A stretch of DNA of 64,000 nt, taken from contig NZ_CM001558.1 of the NCBI RefSeq assembly GCF_000281895.1, positions 1,864,556 to 1,928,555 of the forward strand. Direction: 5' to 3'. Both the position numbers and the translations under genes were made by a program. The notes under the pieces were generated by a model. The model did no database searches, was not told the DNA's origin, and was given only the letters and a program-made list of their open reading frames with translations. Of this stretch, positions 1 through 8,997 are shown one piece after another; the first letter of the stretch is position 1; every line of letters begins with the position of its first letter. Origin of the DNA: Pseudomonas fluorescens Q2-87 (lineage in GTDB: Bacteria > Pseudomonadota > Gammaproteobacteria > Pseudomonadales > Pseudomonadaceae).

Positions 1-1
1 G

Positions 2-2083
2 GAACTGGGGGCCACGCAAATCCAAGTGGTCGGCGACTGGCTCGGTGACGCCAACGCCGAAGTGGTGCAGAACCATCCCGGCGCGCGGACGGTGGTGCGC
101 CGCGAGGCGATGGTGGAACAGGGCGCCATGAACGTCGGCGATGTGTTGCGGCGCATACCGGGTGTGCAGGTGCAGGACGCCAATGGCACCGGTGGCAGCG
201 ATATTTCCTTGAATGTCGGCGTGCGCGGCCTCACCTCGCGCCTTTCACCGCGCTCCACGGTACTGATTGACGGCGTGCCGGCGGCGTTCGCTCCTTACGG
301 CCAGCCGCAACTGTCCATGGCGCCGATTTCTTCGGGCAACCTGGACAGCATCGACGTGGTGCGCGGTGCCGGCTCGGTGCGCTACGGGCCGCAGAACGTC
401 GGCGGGGTCATCAACTTCGTGACCCGTGCGATTCCGGAAAAAGCCACCGGTGAAATCGGCAGCACGCTGGAAACGTCCCAGCGCGGCGGCTGGAAGCACA
501 TCGACACGGCGTTCCTCGGCGGCACCGCCGACAATGGCCTGGGCGTTGCGCTCCTGTATTCGGGCGTCAACGGCAACGGTTATCGTCAGAGCAACAACGG
601 CAACGACATCGACGACGTCATCCTCAAGACCCATTGGGCGCCCACCGAGGTGGATGATTTTTCGCTGAACTTCCATTACTACGACGCCAAGGCCGACATG
701 CCCGGTGGTCTGAACCAGAAGCAGTACGACGCCGACCCGTATCAGTCCGACCGCGACTGGGACAACTTCAGCGGCCGGCGCAAGGATGTGTCGTTCAAGT
801 GGTTGCGACAGATCGACGACCACACCCAGGCCGAAGTGCTGACCTATTACTCCGACAGCTATCGCGGCAGCACCATCGCGTCCCGGGACCAACGCAACCT
901 GGTGTCCTACCCTCGCACCTATTACACCTTCGGCATCGAGCCGCGGGTGTCCCATGTGTTCGACCTGGGGCCCACCACTCAAGAAGCCAGTGTGGGTTAT
1001 CGCTACCTCAAGGAGGGCATGCACGAAGAGGCCAGCCGCCTGGCATTGCGGGATAACCAACCGGTGGTGCGACCGGGCGCCGACGGTCACGTCTATCAGG
1101 ACCGTACCGGCGGCACTGAAGCGCACGCGGTCTACATCGATGACAAGGTTGATGTCGGCAAATGGACGATCACCCCAGGCATCCGCTTCGAGCGCATCAG
1201 CACCGAGTGGCACGACCGGCCGGTCCTCGACACGGCCGGTAGCCCTGTGCAGGAAAAGCGCCGCAGCATCGACAGCAACGAACCGCTGCCGGCCCTGAGC
1301 GTGATGTATCACCTGTCCGATGCCTGGAAGCTGTTCGCCAACTACGAGACCTCGTTCGGCAGCCTGCAGTATTTCCAACTGGGCCAGGGCGGCGACGGCA
1401 ACAACACGGCCAACGGACTGAGCCCGGAAAAGGCCAAGACCTACGAGATCGGCACGCGCTATAACGATGACGTGTGGGGCGGGGAGGTGACGCTGTTCTA
1501 TATCGACTTCGATGACGAGCTGCAATACATCAGCAATGACGTCGGCTGGACCAACATGGGCGCGACCAAGCACCAGGGCCTGGAAGCTTCGGTGCATTAC
1601 GACATGGCCGCGCTGGACCCGCGCCTTGAAGGCCTGACCGCCAACGCCGGCTTCACCTACACCCGGGCGACCTACGAAGGTGAAATCCCGCGCTTCAAGG
1701 GCCGTGATTTGCCGTTCTATTCCCGTCAGGTGGCTAACGTGGGCCTGCGCTACGACGTCCACCGCTGGACCTACAACCTCGATGCCTTTGCCCAGTCCAA
1801 GCAACGTTCACCGGGCAACAGCGTGAACGCCGATGGCAGCTTCAGCGGCGATTACATCACCGATGGCAGTGCCGATGGACAGTACGGCGACATGCCGGGC
1901 TACGTGCTCTGGAACGTGCGCGCCGGCTATGACTTCGGCGCGCAGCTGTCGAACCTGAAAGTCGGCGCCGGGGTGAAGAACCTGTTCGACCACCAGTACT
2001 ACACCCGCTCCAGCGACAACAATTCGGGTATCTACGTCGGCGCACCGCGTACGTTCTTTGTGCAGGCCAGCGTGGGGTTCTGA
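2..2083 (+). CDS. fecA: TonB-dependent ferric citrate receptor FecA-like, 5' partial
   Basis: Outer-membrane beta-barrel receptor that takes up a ferric siderophore, probably ferric dicitrate, using TonB energy. The reading frame is open from base 2, so the signal peptide and N-terminal signalling domain lie outside the window; about 693 residues are visible. The segment VVGDWLGDA just before the plug, the plug motifs RIPGVQVQD and DVVRGAGSVRYGPQ, and the C-terminal PRTFFVQASVGF with terminal Phe are as in E. coli FecA. Downstream is a REP pair, then a gene on the opposite strand, so the operon ends here. The fecIR regulators, if present, would be upstream and cannot be seen. A related siderophore specificity is possible; the FecA family assignment is firm. 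Confidence 0.9.
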   Translation, partial: ELGATQIQVVGDWLGDANAEVVQNHPGARTVVRREAMVEQGAMNVGDVLRRIPGVQVQDANGTGGSDISLNVGVRGLTSRLSPRSTVLIDGVPAAFAPYGQPQLSMAPISSGNLDSIDVVRGAGSVRYGPQNVGGVINFVTRAIPEKATGEIGSTLETSQRGGWKHIDTAFLGGTADNGLGVALLYSGVNGNGYRQSNNGNDIDDVILKTHWAPTEVDDFSLNFHYYDAKADMPGGLNQKQYDADPYQSDRDWDNFSGRRKDVSFKWLRQIDDHTQAEVLTYYSDSYRGSTIASRDQRNLVSYPRTYYTFGIEPRVSHVFDLGPTTQEASVGYRYLKEGMHEEASRLALRDNQPVVRPGADGHVYQDRTGGTEAHAVYIDDKVDVGKWTITPGIRFERISTEWHDRPVLDTAGSPVQEKRRSIDSNEPLPALSVMYHLSDAWKLFANYETSFGSLQYFQLGQGGDGNNTANGLSPEKAKTYEIGTRYNDDVWGGEVTLFYIDFDDELQYISNDVGWTNMGATKHQGLEASVHYDMAALDPRLEGLTANAGFTYTRATYEGEIPRFKGRDLPFYSRQVANVGLRYDVHRWTYNLDAFAQSKQRSPGNSVNADGSFSGDYITDGSADGQYGDMPGYVLWNVRAGYDFGAQLSNLKVGAGVKNLFDHQYYTRSSDNNSGIYVGAPRTFFVQASVGF

Positions 2084-2143
2084 TCGAGGATCAGGCTAGA
2101 TCCTGTGGCTTGGAACACAATTTCTCGGGTTGAAAGACAATTC

Positions 2144-2278
2144 CTGTGGCGAGGGAGCTTGCTCCCGCTCGGCTGCGAAGCAGTCGTAATCCGGCGGATG
2201 CGGTGTGCCTGATGCTCCGCGTCCGGCAGGTTTTGGGGCCGCTTCGCGACCCAGCGGGAGCAAGCTCCCTCGCCACAG
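2144..2278. repeat. Inverted REP pair (family B)
   Basis: Two REP palindromes face each other: CTGTGGCGAGGGAGCTTGCT on the left and its reverse complement on the right, separated by a variable centre. The core is gtggcgagggagcttgctcccgct (19 bases shown at most per arm above). This is the REPIN arrangement typical of P. fluorescens extragenic space. It sits between the convergent fecA-like and MFS genes, where it may also act as a bidirectional transcription barrier. Confidence 0.9.
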
Positions 2279-2290
2279 TGGGGTGAGCAA

Positions 2291-3442
2291 TCAGACCTTC
2301 AACACCCTGCCACTGGCCGCCACGGCGACCAGCGAAAGAGCAATCAACCCAAAGGCCAGGCTCAGGCTGCTGCCGTGGGCGACGAACCCGATCAGCGCCG
2401 GGCCGGCGAGAATGCCGGCATAACCGATGGTGGTGATGGCCGGAACGGCAATCGCTTCCGGCATCAGGGTCTGTTTGCCGACGGCGGTGTACAACACCGG
2501 CACGATGTTCGAACACCCCACGCCGACTAACGCATACCCCAGCAGCGCGGCTTGCCACATCGGTGCGAGGGTCGCCAGCAGGAACCCCGCTGCGGCCACT
2601 GCCCCGCCGTAGATGATCACGCGTTTGGCACCCAGGCGATGCACCACCGTGTCGCCGGTCAGCCGGCCGACGGTCATGGTCAGCGCGAACGCCGCATAAC
2701 CCAGCCCGGCGTAGGCCGTCTGCACGCCGCGCTCGGTGGTCAGGAACACGGCGCTCCAATCCAGCACCGCGCCTTCGGCGAGGAACACGATAAAACACAG
2801 GATGCCGATAAACAGCACCACGCCGTGGGGGATGGCAAACGCCGGGCCCGAGCTTTCGCTGCCGTAGGGCAGCAAATGCGGTGCAGCCTTGAACAACGCC
2901 ACCAGCAGCACGCCATTGACCGCCAGCGTCGCCCCCAATGGCGAAAGCCCCAGGCCAAGCAACGCGCTCACGCCGGCCGCGCCAATGATCCCGCCGAGGC
3001 TGAACATGCCGTGGAAGCCGGACATCATGGTCTTGCCACTGGCCCGTTCGACGATCACTGCTTGCAGGTTCACGGTCGAGTCCACGGTGCCGAGCCCGGC
3101 GCCGAACAGGAACAACGCCGCCACCAACCAGGGCAAGGACGTCATGGTAGCCAACAGCGGTAACGCCAGGCAGATCAGGACCGTCCCGCCGCTGAGCACC
3201 TGACGGCAACCGAATCGCGCGGCGAGCGCGCCGGAAATCGGCATCGCCAGGATCGAACCCACGCCGAGGCACAACAACAGCAACCCGAGGGTGCCTTCAT
3301 CCAGGTTCGCCCGCACCTTGGCGTAAGGCACCAGCGGCGCCCAGGCGGCGATGCCGATGCCGGCGATGAGGTAGGCAATGCGGGTGGACATCTGCTCCAG
3401 GCGTCCGGGCGTAAAGGTGGGCGGGGGCGTAATGGCAGTCAT
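2291..3442 (-). CDS. MFS transporter (YbjJ-like)
   Basis: Inner-membrane major facilitator superfamily protein of 383 residues with about 12 hydrophobic segments. The N-terminal half shows ISGALAARFGCRQVLSGG, which fits the loop 2-3 signature of the superfamily, and the C-terminal half repeats the helix pattern. The start at 3442 leaves a short cytosolic head (MTAITPPPTFTPGR) before the first helix. It is divergent from the DapF-like gene at 3623 with about 180 bases between, so the two could share a control region. The overall layout resembles YbjJ, whose substrate is not established. Substrate here is unknown. Confidence 0.8.
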   Translation of the reverse strand: MTAITPPPTFTPGRLEQMSTRIAYLIAGIGIAAWAPLVPYAKVRANLDEGTLGLLLLCLGVGSILAMPISGALAARFGCRQVLSGGTVLICLALPLLATMTSLPWLVAALFLFGAGLGTVDSTVNLQAVIVERASGKTMMSGFHGMFSLGGIIGAAGVSALLGLGLSPLGATLAVNGVLLVALFKAAPHLLPYGSESSGPAFAIPHGVVLFIGILCFIVFLAEGAVLDWSAVFLTTERGVQTAYAGLGYAAFALTMTVGRLTGDTVVHRLGAKRVIIYGGAVAAAGFLLATLAPMWQAALLGYALVGVGCSNIVPVLYTAVGKQTLMPEAIAVPAITTIGYAGILAGPALIGFVAHGSSLSLAFGLIALSLVAVAASGRVLKV

Positions 3443-3622
3443 GAAACGTCCTTGGTTTTTCGCGGTGCGGTGAGGCGGGCAGGGGAACTATGCTTGCATA
3501 TCCACTGACCGCACTGCGACCCCAAGGTGCCGACGCCTTTCAGGAGGCGCGAGCAAGCTTTGCCCAGCAGCTTCTGCCAGCCTAAAGTAGCGGCCCTTGC
3601 TGGCAGATTCAGGGTTTGGTCG

Positions 3623-4615
3623 ATGACGCAGTTTTACGACGCACGCGGCAATATCTATGGGGTCGTCTCACCGCAGCAGGCCCGTGCCGATGGGGTGGAT
3701 CTGCCGCACTCGGCGGCCCTGGCTGCGCAAACGCGTCAATCCTGGGCGACGGCTGCGGTGCATGCCTTCTGTGCCTGGGCACCGGGCGAAGCACCGCCGG
3801 GCGCCAAGGCCCATCGCAGTGACGGTCTGTTGATCGGGCCGTTCCAGAACGAGCCACCCTTTGACCTGTTGATCGTCAACACCGACGGCACCCTGGCCGA
3901 GCGCAGCGGCAACGGCCTGACGATTTTCTCCCAGGCCCTGCATGAGCAAGGCTTGATGCCGAGTGAGAAGGATTGTGTGCTGCAAGTTCATCACGACAAT
4001 TCACAAGGTCGCTCACCGCTGCAAACGTCGGTGCGTGCCGCTGGGTTCGAGGGGGTGCAGGGTTTTTGGCTGGACCTGGGGCGACCGTTGTTTGGGGCCC
4101 AAGCGGTTGGCGCCCAGGACGTGGAAAGCGTGACCTTCAATCAACGGGACGTCAGTCGCGTGGCTGCGTTGCAAGCATTGAATCCGGCGTGGGAGAACAG
4201 CCAGTTCGTGAACATTGGCAATCCACATTGCGTGACGCTGGTGGCGCGTGCCGAGGCGCTGCCGAGTCATCCGCAGATGCTTGCCGCCGCGCTGTCCCAA
4301 AGCCTGACGCGCATCGCCTTTGCCGCGCCCGGTGGATCTGGAATTCCGTGCCCGATGGGGGTGAACCTGCAATGGGCCTGGCGCGAAGTCGAAGGGCGAA
4401 TCGCCGCTCGGGTATTCGAACGGGGCGAAGGTCCCACCGCCTCATCGGGCACCAGCGCCAGCGCCGTGGCCTGCGCTGCATGGCGGGTGGGCTGGGTGAA
4501 GGCGGGGCCAGTGAGCGTGGTGATGCCTGGCGGCACCGCGCCGATTCTGCTGGAAGAAGAGGCTGGCGAACTGAGGCGGGTCAGGCTCTTCGGAACAGCG
4601 CGAACCGCACCGTAG
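3623..4615 (+). CDS. DapF-fold epimerase-like protein lacking both catalytic Cys
   Basis: Protein of 330 residues with the two-domain diaminopimelate epimerase fold. The first half has ERSGNGLTIF where DapF has the catalytic CGNG motif, so Cys73 is Ser. The second half has FERGEGPTASSGTSASAV where DapF has ERGAGETQACGSG, so Cys217 is Ser as well. The other key positions are kept: GNPHCV (His159 of DapF) and the Glu of ERG (Glu208). The frame is open upstream to 3527, but the ATG at 3623 begins MTQFYDARGN, which matches the family N terminus. True DapF is a two-Cys acid-base racemase, so this paralogue is unlikely to do that reaction. It may be a lyase, isomerase or binding protein. Divergent from an MFS gene. 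Confidence 0.75.
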   Translation: MTQFYDARGNIYGVVSPQQARADGVDLPHSAALAAQTRQSWATAAVHAFCAWAPGEAPPGAKAHRSDGLLIGPFQNEPPFDLLIVNTDGTLAERSGNGLTIFSQALHEQGLMPSEKDCVLQVHHDNSQGRSPLQTSVRAAGFEGVQGFWLDLGRPLFGAQAVGAQDVESVTFNQRDVSRVAALQALNPAWENSQFVNIGNPHCVTLVARAEALPSHPQMLAAALSQSLTRIAFAAPGGSGIPCPMGVNLQWAWREVEGRIAARVFERGEGPTASSGTSASAVACAAWRVGWVKAGPVSVVMPGGTAPILLEEEAGELRRVRLFGTARTAP

Positions 4616-4650
4616 AAAATCTGCACGTCCAGCGACACGGCCGATGGCCT

Positions 4651-4677
4651 CATCGCGAGCAAGCTCGCTCCCACAGG
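4651..4677. repeat. Single REP (family A)
   Basis: One copy of the GCGAGCAAGCTCGCTCCCAC palindrome between the convergent DapF-like and codA genes, with no partner nearby. Confidence 0.8.
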
Positions 4678-4687
4678 TTGGTGGGGG

Positions 4688-5935
4688 TCAGCCTAGCTGC
4701 GGGGCGAATTCCACCACGGGCATCTGTCGCTTCATCAGCACTTCGCCGTTGCGAATCGAGTAGAGCGGCAAGCCCTGGCTGCGGATCACTTCATAGTCGC
4801 TGTCGGCCGAGAGGATCAGCAGGTTCGCCGGGCGCCCTGGTTCCAGGCCGTAGCGCTCACCCAGGGCCATGGCCTTGGCGCTGTTGTCAGTAACCAGGTC
4901 GAGGGCGCTTTGCAGGTTGCGGTAGCCGAGCATATGGCAGATGTGCAGACCGGCTTCCAGCACCCGCAGGATGTTGCCGTTGCCCAGCGGATACCACGGG
5001 TCGACAATGGAATCCTGGCCGAAGCACACGTTCATTCCAGCCTCGAGCAGCTCATTGACCCGAGTGACGCCGCGGCGTTTCGGGAAGTTGTCAAAGCGCC
5101 CCTGCAGATGAATGCTTTCGGTCGGGCACGAGACGAAGCTGATGCCCGAGTGTCCGAGCAGGCGGAACAGCTTGGCGCAATAGGCGTTGTCGTAGGATCC
5201 CATGGCCGTGGTGTGGCTGGCGGTAACGCGCGAGCCCATGTCTCGGCTGCGGGCCTCTTCGGCAAGGACTTCAAGAAAGCGCGAATGCGGATCGTCGGTT
5301 TCGTCGCAGTGCACATCCACCAGGCAGCCGGTGCGTTCGGCCAGGTCCATGAGGAATTTCACTGAACTGACGCCTTGGTCGCGGGTGTATTCGAAGTGCG
5401 GGATGCCGCCCACCACGTCAGCGCCCATGCGGATCGCTTCTTCCATCAGCTCGCGGCCATTGCGGTAGGACTCGATGCCCTCCTGAGGGAAGGCGACGAT
5501 CTGCATGTCGATCAGGTGGCGGCTTTCCTCGCGTACTTGCAGCATCGCCTTGAGGGCCGTGAGCTCGGGATCGGTCACGTCGACGTGGGTGCGTACGTGC
5601 TGGATGCCATGGGCGGCGAGGGCCTGGATGGTTTTCCCGGCGCGGGTCCTGGTGTCTTCCTCGGTGATGGTGGCCTTGCGTTCGCCCCAGCACTCGATGC
5701 CTTCGAACAGTGTGCCGCTCATGTTCCAGCGCGGCTCGCCGGCGGTGAGGGTCGCGTCCAGGTGGATGTGCGGCTCGACGAAGGGTGGCACCACCAGGTT
5801 GCCGCCGGCATCGAGGTCTTCCGGGCCAAGGCTTGGCGCCTCGGTCTGGCGGGCGATGCTGGCGATCAGGCCGTTTTCCAGGTGCAGTTCATGCAAGCCT
5901 TCACGGTTGCGCAGGCGGGCGTTGATGATATGCAT
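4688..5935 (-). CDS. codA: Cytosine deaminase CodA
   Basis: Cytosolic amidohydrolase that deaminates cytosine to uracil and ammonia, feeding pyrimidine and nitrogen salvage. It has 415 residues, close to the family's usual 420-430. Metal and active-site motifs are visible: VEPHIHLDATL near residue 55 (HxH ligands), VDVHCDETDDP near residue 205, the TASHTTAMGS histidine, and GQDSIVDPWYP near residue 305 carrying the catalytic Asp. The start at 5935 gives MHIINARL, the typical first strand of these enzymes. It lies 12 bases downstream of the cytosine permease gene and is surely co-transcribed with it, so uptake and deamination are coupled. A related isocytosine or creatinine deaminase is the main alternative. 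Confidence 0.92.
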   Translation of the reverse strand: MHIINARLRNREGLHELHLENGLIASIARQTEAPSLGPEDLDAGGNLVVPPFVEPHIHLDATLTAGEPRWNMSGTLFEGIECWGERKATITEEDTRTRAGKTIQALAAHGIQHVRTHVDVTDPELTALKAMLQVREESRHLIDMQIVAFPQEGIESYRNGRELMEEAIRMGADVVGGIPHFEYTRDQGVSSVKFLMDLAERTGCLVDVHCDETDDPHSRFLEVLAEEARSRDMGSRVTASHTTAMGSYDNAYCAKLFRLLGHSGISFVSCPTESIHLQGRFDNFPKRRGVTRVNELLEAGMNVCFGQDSIVDPWYPLGNGNILRVLEAGLHICHMLGYRNLQSALDLVTDNSAKAMALGERYGLEPGRPANLLILSADSDYEVIRSQGLPLYSIRNGEVLMKRQMPVVEFAPQLG

Positions 5936-5947
5936 CAGGTCAATCCT

Positions 5948-7219
5948 TTATAGGTCTTGTAGGGGCGCGTCAGCGGTGCGAGTACCCATTACGCCGATCA
6001 GTAGCACATACGTTAGCGCGCCGGTGGCGATTCCTACCAGTGGCGCGACCCACGGCGAGTTGAACGCGGCGACCGTACCCACCCCATAGGCCAGCAGCCC
6101 CGGCCAGTTGAACGCCGGAAGTTGCGCGTCAGCCAGGCGCGGATAGCGACCGCGCCAGCGGAAGAAGAAATCGGCCATGATCACGCCGCCAATCGGCGGG
6201 ATCACCGTGCCCAACAGAATCAGGTAGGGCACCAGCAAATCGTACATGCCCAGCAAGGCCAGTAGCGTGCCGATCACCGCGCCGCCCAGGGTCACGGTTT
6301 TGCGCCGGCGAGTGCGCAGCAGGTTGCAACCGGCCACGGCGAAGTTGTAGATGGTGTTGTCCTGGGTGCTCCAGATATTGAGCAACAGCATCGCCATCGC
6401 CGCCATGGCGAAGCCCTGCAAGAGCAGCACTTCGACCACGTCCGGCTGCTGATAGACGATCGCCCCGTAGGCGCCGATCAGCACCATCAAGCCGTTGCCG
6501 AGAAAGAAGCCGATCAGGCTCGCCAGGACCGCGACCTTCGCCGAGCGGGAGAAGCGCGTCCAATTGGTCGCCTGGGTCGCGCCGCTGACGAAGGTGCCGA
6601 ACACCAGTGTGATGGCGGTGGACCAGTCGAGGCTGCCCGTCGGCACCACGGCCAGCAAACCATCGAGCCCACCGACCTTCACCGTCGCCACCCACATCGA
6701 CAGCATCAGCAGCAACATCATCGCCGGCACAGCGATATACGAAAGGATTTCCAAGCCGCGATAACCCACGTAGGCCGTCGCGCAGAAGCCCAGGCCGAAC
6801 AGCACCATCAAGCCCAGCACGGTGCCCTGGTCCAGTTCGAAATATTTGCCCAGCACCACCGCGGCGGTCGCGGTGCCCCAGGCGTACCAGCCGATCTGGG
6901 TGAAACCCAGGATCAAGTCACTGAGCTTGCTGCCCACCTCGCCGAAACAGAAACGGCCCATCAGCACCGAATTGAGCCCACTCTTGAAGGCGATATAGCC
7001 CAAGCCGGCGGCATAGAGGCCCAGCAGCAGATTGCCGACCACGATCACGGTGAGCATCTGGGCAAAACCGAACGCCACCCCGAGCTTGCCTCCGGCAAAC
7101 ATCGTCGCGGTGAAAAAGGTGAAACCCAGCAGCACCATGGCCGTGGAGGCCAGGCCTTTTCGCGCATGCATCGGGACTTCGCTCAAGGGGTAGTCATTGC
7201 CCGGATCGTTCTGAGTCAT
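5948..7219 (-). CDS. codB: Cytosine permease CodB (NCS1 family)
   Basis: Inner-membrane nucleobase:cation symporter of 423 residues with about 12 hydrophobic helices. The open frame extends to 7303, but the start at 7219 (MTQNDPGNDYPLSEVP) has an AAGGA-type ribosome binding site just upstream and gives the normal NCS1 N terminus. Family features include PLSEVPMHARKG before helix 1 and the polar stretch ATQATNWTRFSRSA mid-protein. Gene order codB then codA, spaced by 12 bases, makes cytosine the most likely substrate. Expression would start from the 7220-7490 region, which holds a REP pair; I see no clear operator. Confidence 0.9.
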   Translation of the reverse strand: MTQNDPGNDYPLSEVPMHARKGLASTAMVLLGFTFFTATMFAGGKLGVAFGFAQMLTVIVVGNLLLGLYAAGLGYIAFKSGLNSVLMGRFCFGEVGSKLSDLILGFTQIGWYAWGTATAAVVLGKYFELDQGTVLGLMVLFGLGFCATAYVGYRGLEILSYIAVPAMMLLLMLSMWVATVKVGGLDGLLAVVPTGSLDWSTAITLVFGTFVSGATQATNWTRFSRSAKVAVLASLIGFFLGNGLMVLIGAYGAIVYQQPDVVEVLLLQGFAMAAMAMLLLNIWSTQDNTIYNFAVAGCNLLRTRRRKTVTLGGAVIGTLLALLGMYDLLVPYLILLGTVIPPIGGVIMADFFFRWRGRYPRLADAQLPAFNWPGLLAYGVGTVAAFNSPWVAPLVGIATGALTYVLLIGVMGTRTADAPLQDL

Positions 7220-7391
7220 GTGGCGGTCCTTGCGGATGGGAGGGATATCGCAAGCGTGCAGTGGCCGTGCCAAGCGAGTGAACGCGAGGTTATTTATAGA
7301 CAATCGTTGGATTTTAGTTGGGCGAAGGGGCGAAAACGGTGCGGGCGTGATTCAAGTTGGGACAGCGTTTGCATTGCGCATGGAGGTCCCT

Positions 7392-7480
7392 TGTGGGAGC
7401 GGGCTTGCTCGCGAAAGCGGTGAGTCAGGTAGAAATATGTTGGCTGACACACCCCCTTCGCGAGCAAGCTCGCTCCCACA
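7392..7480. repeat. Inverted REP pair (family A)
   Basis: TGTGGGAGCGGGCTTGCTCG on the left faces TTCGCGAGCAAGCTCGCTCC on the right with a 35-base centre. It fills most of the gap between codB and the alpha/beta hydrolase gene, both read leftward. Confidence 0.9.
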
Positions 7481-7494
7481 GAGATACGGTTTCT

Positions 7495-8325
7495 TCAGGT
7501 GCAAGAGTTCAACGGCAGGAACCGCAACAGCGCCGCCACGATCGCCTCCGGCGCGTCTTCCTGAACCAGGTGCCCGGCATTCGGGATCGGCTGGAATAGC
7601 GCGCCTGGAATCCGCTTGTGCAAGGCCCGGCCGCGCTCGATGGGGATCCACTGGTCATCCTCGCCCCAGAGTAGCTGGGTCGGGCAGCGTACCTTCGGGT
7701 ACAGCCCTTCGACCTCGCGGGTATAACACTCGTCCATCTGTGCAATCTGCCGGTAGAGCGCCGCCTGGCCTGTCTCGCCAAGCCATGGCTGCACGTAGGG
7801 CGCCAGTTCCGTGTCGGGGATGTCCCGCTTGATCGCGCCGCGGATATAAGTCGGCACGATGGCTCGCTGAATGTAATCGGGCAGGCCGCTGAAGGCCGCT
7901 TCATGCTGGCGTACGTGCTGCACAAAAGGTGAACCCCAGGGCGACAGCGCCACCGGGTCGATCAGCGTCAGGCTGCGGTAGTCCTTGCCATTGAGCAGGT
8001 GCGTGCGCAGTGCGGTGGCGCCGCCGAAGTCATGGGCCACCACATCGGGGCAGTCCAGGCCCCAGTGTTCCAGCAGTTGCGCGAGCAGCTGGTTTTGCAC
8101 GCCGAGGGACACGTCGGCATCGGGCTGCGCGGACTGGCCATAACCCAGCAGGTCGAAGTAATGCACCCTGTGGGTGGCGAAGAACAGCGGGGCGATCCGG
8201 TGCCACACGTAGGATGAGAAGGGCGTGCCGTGGACGAACACCAGCGGCGGGCCATCGCCGTGGATGGCGTAGCGGATGGGGTGTCCGTTGAAGTCGTATC
8301 GCTGATCCAGCGGCCAGTTGGTCAT
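7495..8325 (-). CDS. Alpha/beta hydrolase with Asp nucleophile (haloalkane dehalogenase-like)
   Basis: Cytosolic alpha/beta-fold hydrolase of 276 residues. The oxyanion motif FVHGTPFSSYVW lies near residue 30. The nucleophile elbow is VVAHDFGGATAL near residue 95, with Asp rather than Ser. The acid sits in LLWGEDDQW and the catalytic His in NAGHLVQEDAPE near the C terminus. An Asp nucleophile is the hallmark of haloalkane and haloacetate dehalogenases and epoxide hydrolases, so an esterase role is unlikely. The cap region (about residues 130-215) decides between those classes and I cannot settle it by eye. It is monocistronic, flanked by REP pairs on both sides. Confidence 0.8.
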   Translation of the reverse strand: MTNWPLDQRYDFNGHPIRYAIHGDGPPLVFVHGTPFSSYVWHRIAPLFFATHRVHYFDLLGYGQSAQPDADVSLGVQNQLLAQLLEHWGLDCPDVVAHDFGGATALRTHLLNGKDYRSLTLIDPVALSPWGSPFVQHVRQHEAAFSGLPDYIQRAIVPTYIRGAIKRDIPDTELAPYVQPWLGETGQAALYRQIAQMDECYTREVEGLYPKVRCPTQLLWGEDDQWIPIERGRALHKRIPGALFQPIPNAGHLVQEDAPEAIVAALLRFLPLNSCT

Positions 8326-8397
8326 GTTCGACGCTCCACTGAGAAGGGTTCAGAGGACGGAGCATAGGCCAATGCAATGGAGTTGGAAAAACACAAT

Positions 8398-8530
8398 CGT
8401 GGCGAGGGGGCTTGCTCCCGCTGGGGCGCGAAGCGGCCCTCAAGCCTGAGATGGCGGTGTGTCGGGTTGAATCGAGCCGCTGCTGTTGGGGCTGCTGCGC
8501 AGCCCAGCGGGAGCAAGCTCCCTCGCCACG
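8398..8530. repeat. Inverted REP pair (family B)
   Basis: CGTGGCGAGGGGGCTTGCTC faces GGGAGCAAGCTCCCTCGCCA, with the inner arms GGGGCGCGAAGCGGCC and CTGCTGCGCAGCCC. Same family as the pair at 2144, sitting between the hydrolase and queD. Confidence 0.9.
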
Positions 8531-8557
8531 GGAGCCTACTTGCCGCAAGGACAATGG

Positions 8558-8914
8558 TTACTCGCCGTGATAGATGCAGCCGCTGGTGCATGTTTCATGG
8601 ATGCGAATGGCGCTGAGTTCAGGCAGCAACGGCTTCAACTCATTCCAGATCCACTTGGCCAGTACTTCGCTGGTAGGGTTTTCCAGGCCAGGAATGTCGT
8701 TGAGGTAGTTGTGGTCCAGGCGCTCGTAGAGCGGCTTGAAGATCGCCTTGATCTCCGAGAAGTCACGAATCCAGCCAGTATGCGGGTCGAGGTCGCCGCT
8801 CAAATGGATCGCCACCTTGAAGGAGTGACCGTGCAGGCGGCCACACTTGTGGCCGTCCGGCACGTGGGGCAGGCGATGGGCGGATTCGAAGGTGAATTCT
8901 TTGAAAATTTCCAC
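8558..8914 (-). CDS. queD: 6-carboxy-tetrahydropterin synthase QueD
   Basis: Converts dihydroneopterin triphosphate to 6-carboxy-5,6,7,8-tetrahydropterin, the second step of queuosine (7-deazaguanine) synthesis. The 118-residue length is normal for QueD. Zinc-binding histidines appear in ESAHRL near residue 13 and in RLHGHSF near residue 30, with the catalytic Cys in [10 protein letters not shown]; the conserved DHNYLND and RIHET motifs follow. The start [13 protein letters not shown] is typical. The gene stands alone, so other que genes must be elsewhere. The close relative PTPS-III is the only realistic alternative. Confidence 0.93.
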   Translation of the reverse strand: MEIFKEFTFESAHRLPHVPDGHKCGRLHGHSFKVAIHLSGDLDPHTGWIRDFSEIKAIFKPLYERLDHNYLNDIPGLENPTSEVLAKWIWNELKPLLPELSAIRIHETCTSGCIYHGE

Positions 8915-8997
8915 AGGTTCGGGCTCTTTAAGGTAGCGGTCGCGAGGCAGGCGGCGGAGTTTATCAGTTTGAACCCTGCGTTGCGCGACCGTGCTGA

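Noticed and set aside
245..1804. A 519-codon leftward frame within the fecA-like gene
   Set aside because: Shadow of a clear TonB receptor; no ribosome site and no motif.
3623..4615. Annotation of the DapF-fold gene as true dapF
   Set aside because: Both catalytic cysteines are absent, and the usual lysA/xerC neighbours are not here.
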